From assembly GCA_964528035.1 (NCBI GenBank), contig CAZGQY010000213.1, positions 1 to 6,760 on the forward strand: DNA of 6,760 nt, read 5' to 3'. This DNA comes from CAZGQY01 sp964528035. GTDB lineage: Bacteria; Pseudomonadota; Gammaproteobacteria; Methylococcales; UBA1147. This document shows positions 6,669 through 6,760 of this stretch, piece by piece. Numbering within the stretch: the stretch's first letter is position 1; each line of letters begins with the position of its first letter. The position numbers and the translations under genes are program-made. The notes under the pieces were generated by a model, which saw only the letters and a list, made by a program, of their open reading frames with translations, was not told the DNA's origin and did not search any database.

Positions 6669-6678
6669 TTTATATCAA
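6665..6678. promoter_or_regulatory. Perfect FNR/Anr-type binding site
   Basis: TTGAT-TTAT-ATCAA is an exact match to the FNR-family consensus TTGAT-N4-ATCAA and overlaps the acsA stop codon (TGA at 6666-6668). It probably controls a rightward gene starting beyond the window. If it sits at the usual -41.5 position, transcription would start near 6713 with a weak TATTTA (6704-6709) as the -10. No start codon with a suitable ribosome site is visible in the last 82 bp. Read leftwards it points into acsA and would serve no visible gene. Confidence 0.6.
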
Positions 6679-6760
6679 TTTCATGCTGGAAGAATCAGAG
6701 GGTTATTTAGGAGCGAGGATTCAATAATATACGAATCTTGACTTGTCTTATTGTCCGTCT

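Noticed and set aside
6718..6737. GATTC/GAATC inverted repeat as the acs terminator
   Set aside because: Stem of 5 bp, AT-rich 10-nt loop, no T-run. Too weak to call.

Overview
The window looks like chromosomal DNA of a facultatively anaerobic, mid-GC proteobacterium, most likely a gammaproteobacterium. This rests on the acetyl-CoA synthetase (very close in motif wording to enterobacterial/pseudomonad Acs), strong GGAGG-type ribosome sites, a perfect FNR/Anr-type site and a structured intergenic palindrome of a kind common in that class. It is an inference, because no rRNA or other taxonomic marker is present.

Layout. Positions 1-928 hold no gene I can call with confidence. There is a doubtful leftward ORF (568-92) with a signal-peptide-like stretch, then about 350 bp of apparent control region with repeated AGCGAC half-sites. 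Next comes a compact rightward three-gene operon, each gene with a strong Shine-Dalgarno site and gaps of 2 and 13 nt: a 4x[4Fe-4S] ferredoxin-like subunit (929-1408), a tungsten aldehyde:ferredoxin oxidoreductase large subunit (1411-3261) and an FAD/NAD(P) reductase subunit (3275-4555). Gene order, sizes and domains match the three-subunit AorABC aldehyde oxidoreductase known from Aromatoleum aromaticum. A 103-bp element with perfect 26-bp inverted arms (4572-4674) separates this operon from a full-length acetyl-CoA synthetase (4728-6668). A perfect TTGAT-N4-ATCAA palindrome overlaps the acs stop codon and probably belongs to a gene beyond the right edge.

How the genes fit together (inference). 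AorB would oxidise aldehydes to carboxylic acids at a tungsto-bispterin centre. AorA would carry the electrons through its four clusters to AorC, which reduces NAD+. Acs would then turn acetate into acetyl-CoA, so the window could encode acetaldehyde -> acetate -> acetyl-CoA without a CoA-acylating aldehyde dehydrogenase. The known AorABC enzyme can also run in reverse, reducing acids. The cofactor/accessory genes that I recall following aorC in Aromatoleum are not seen here.
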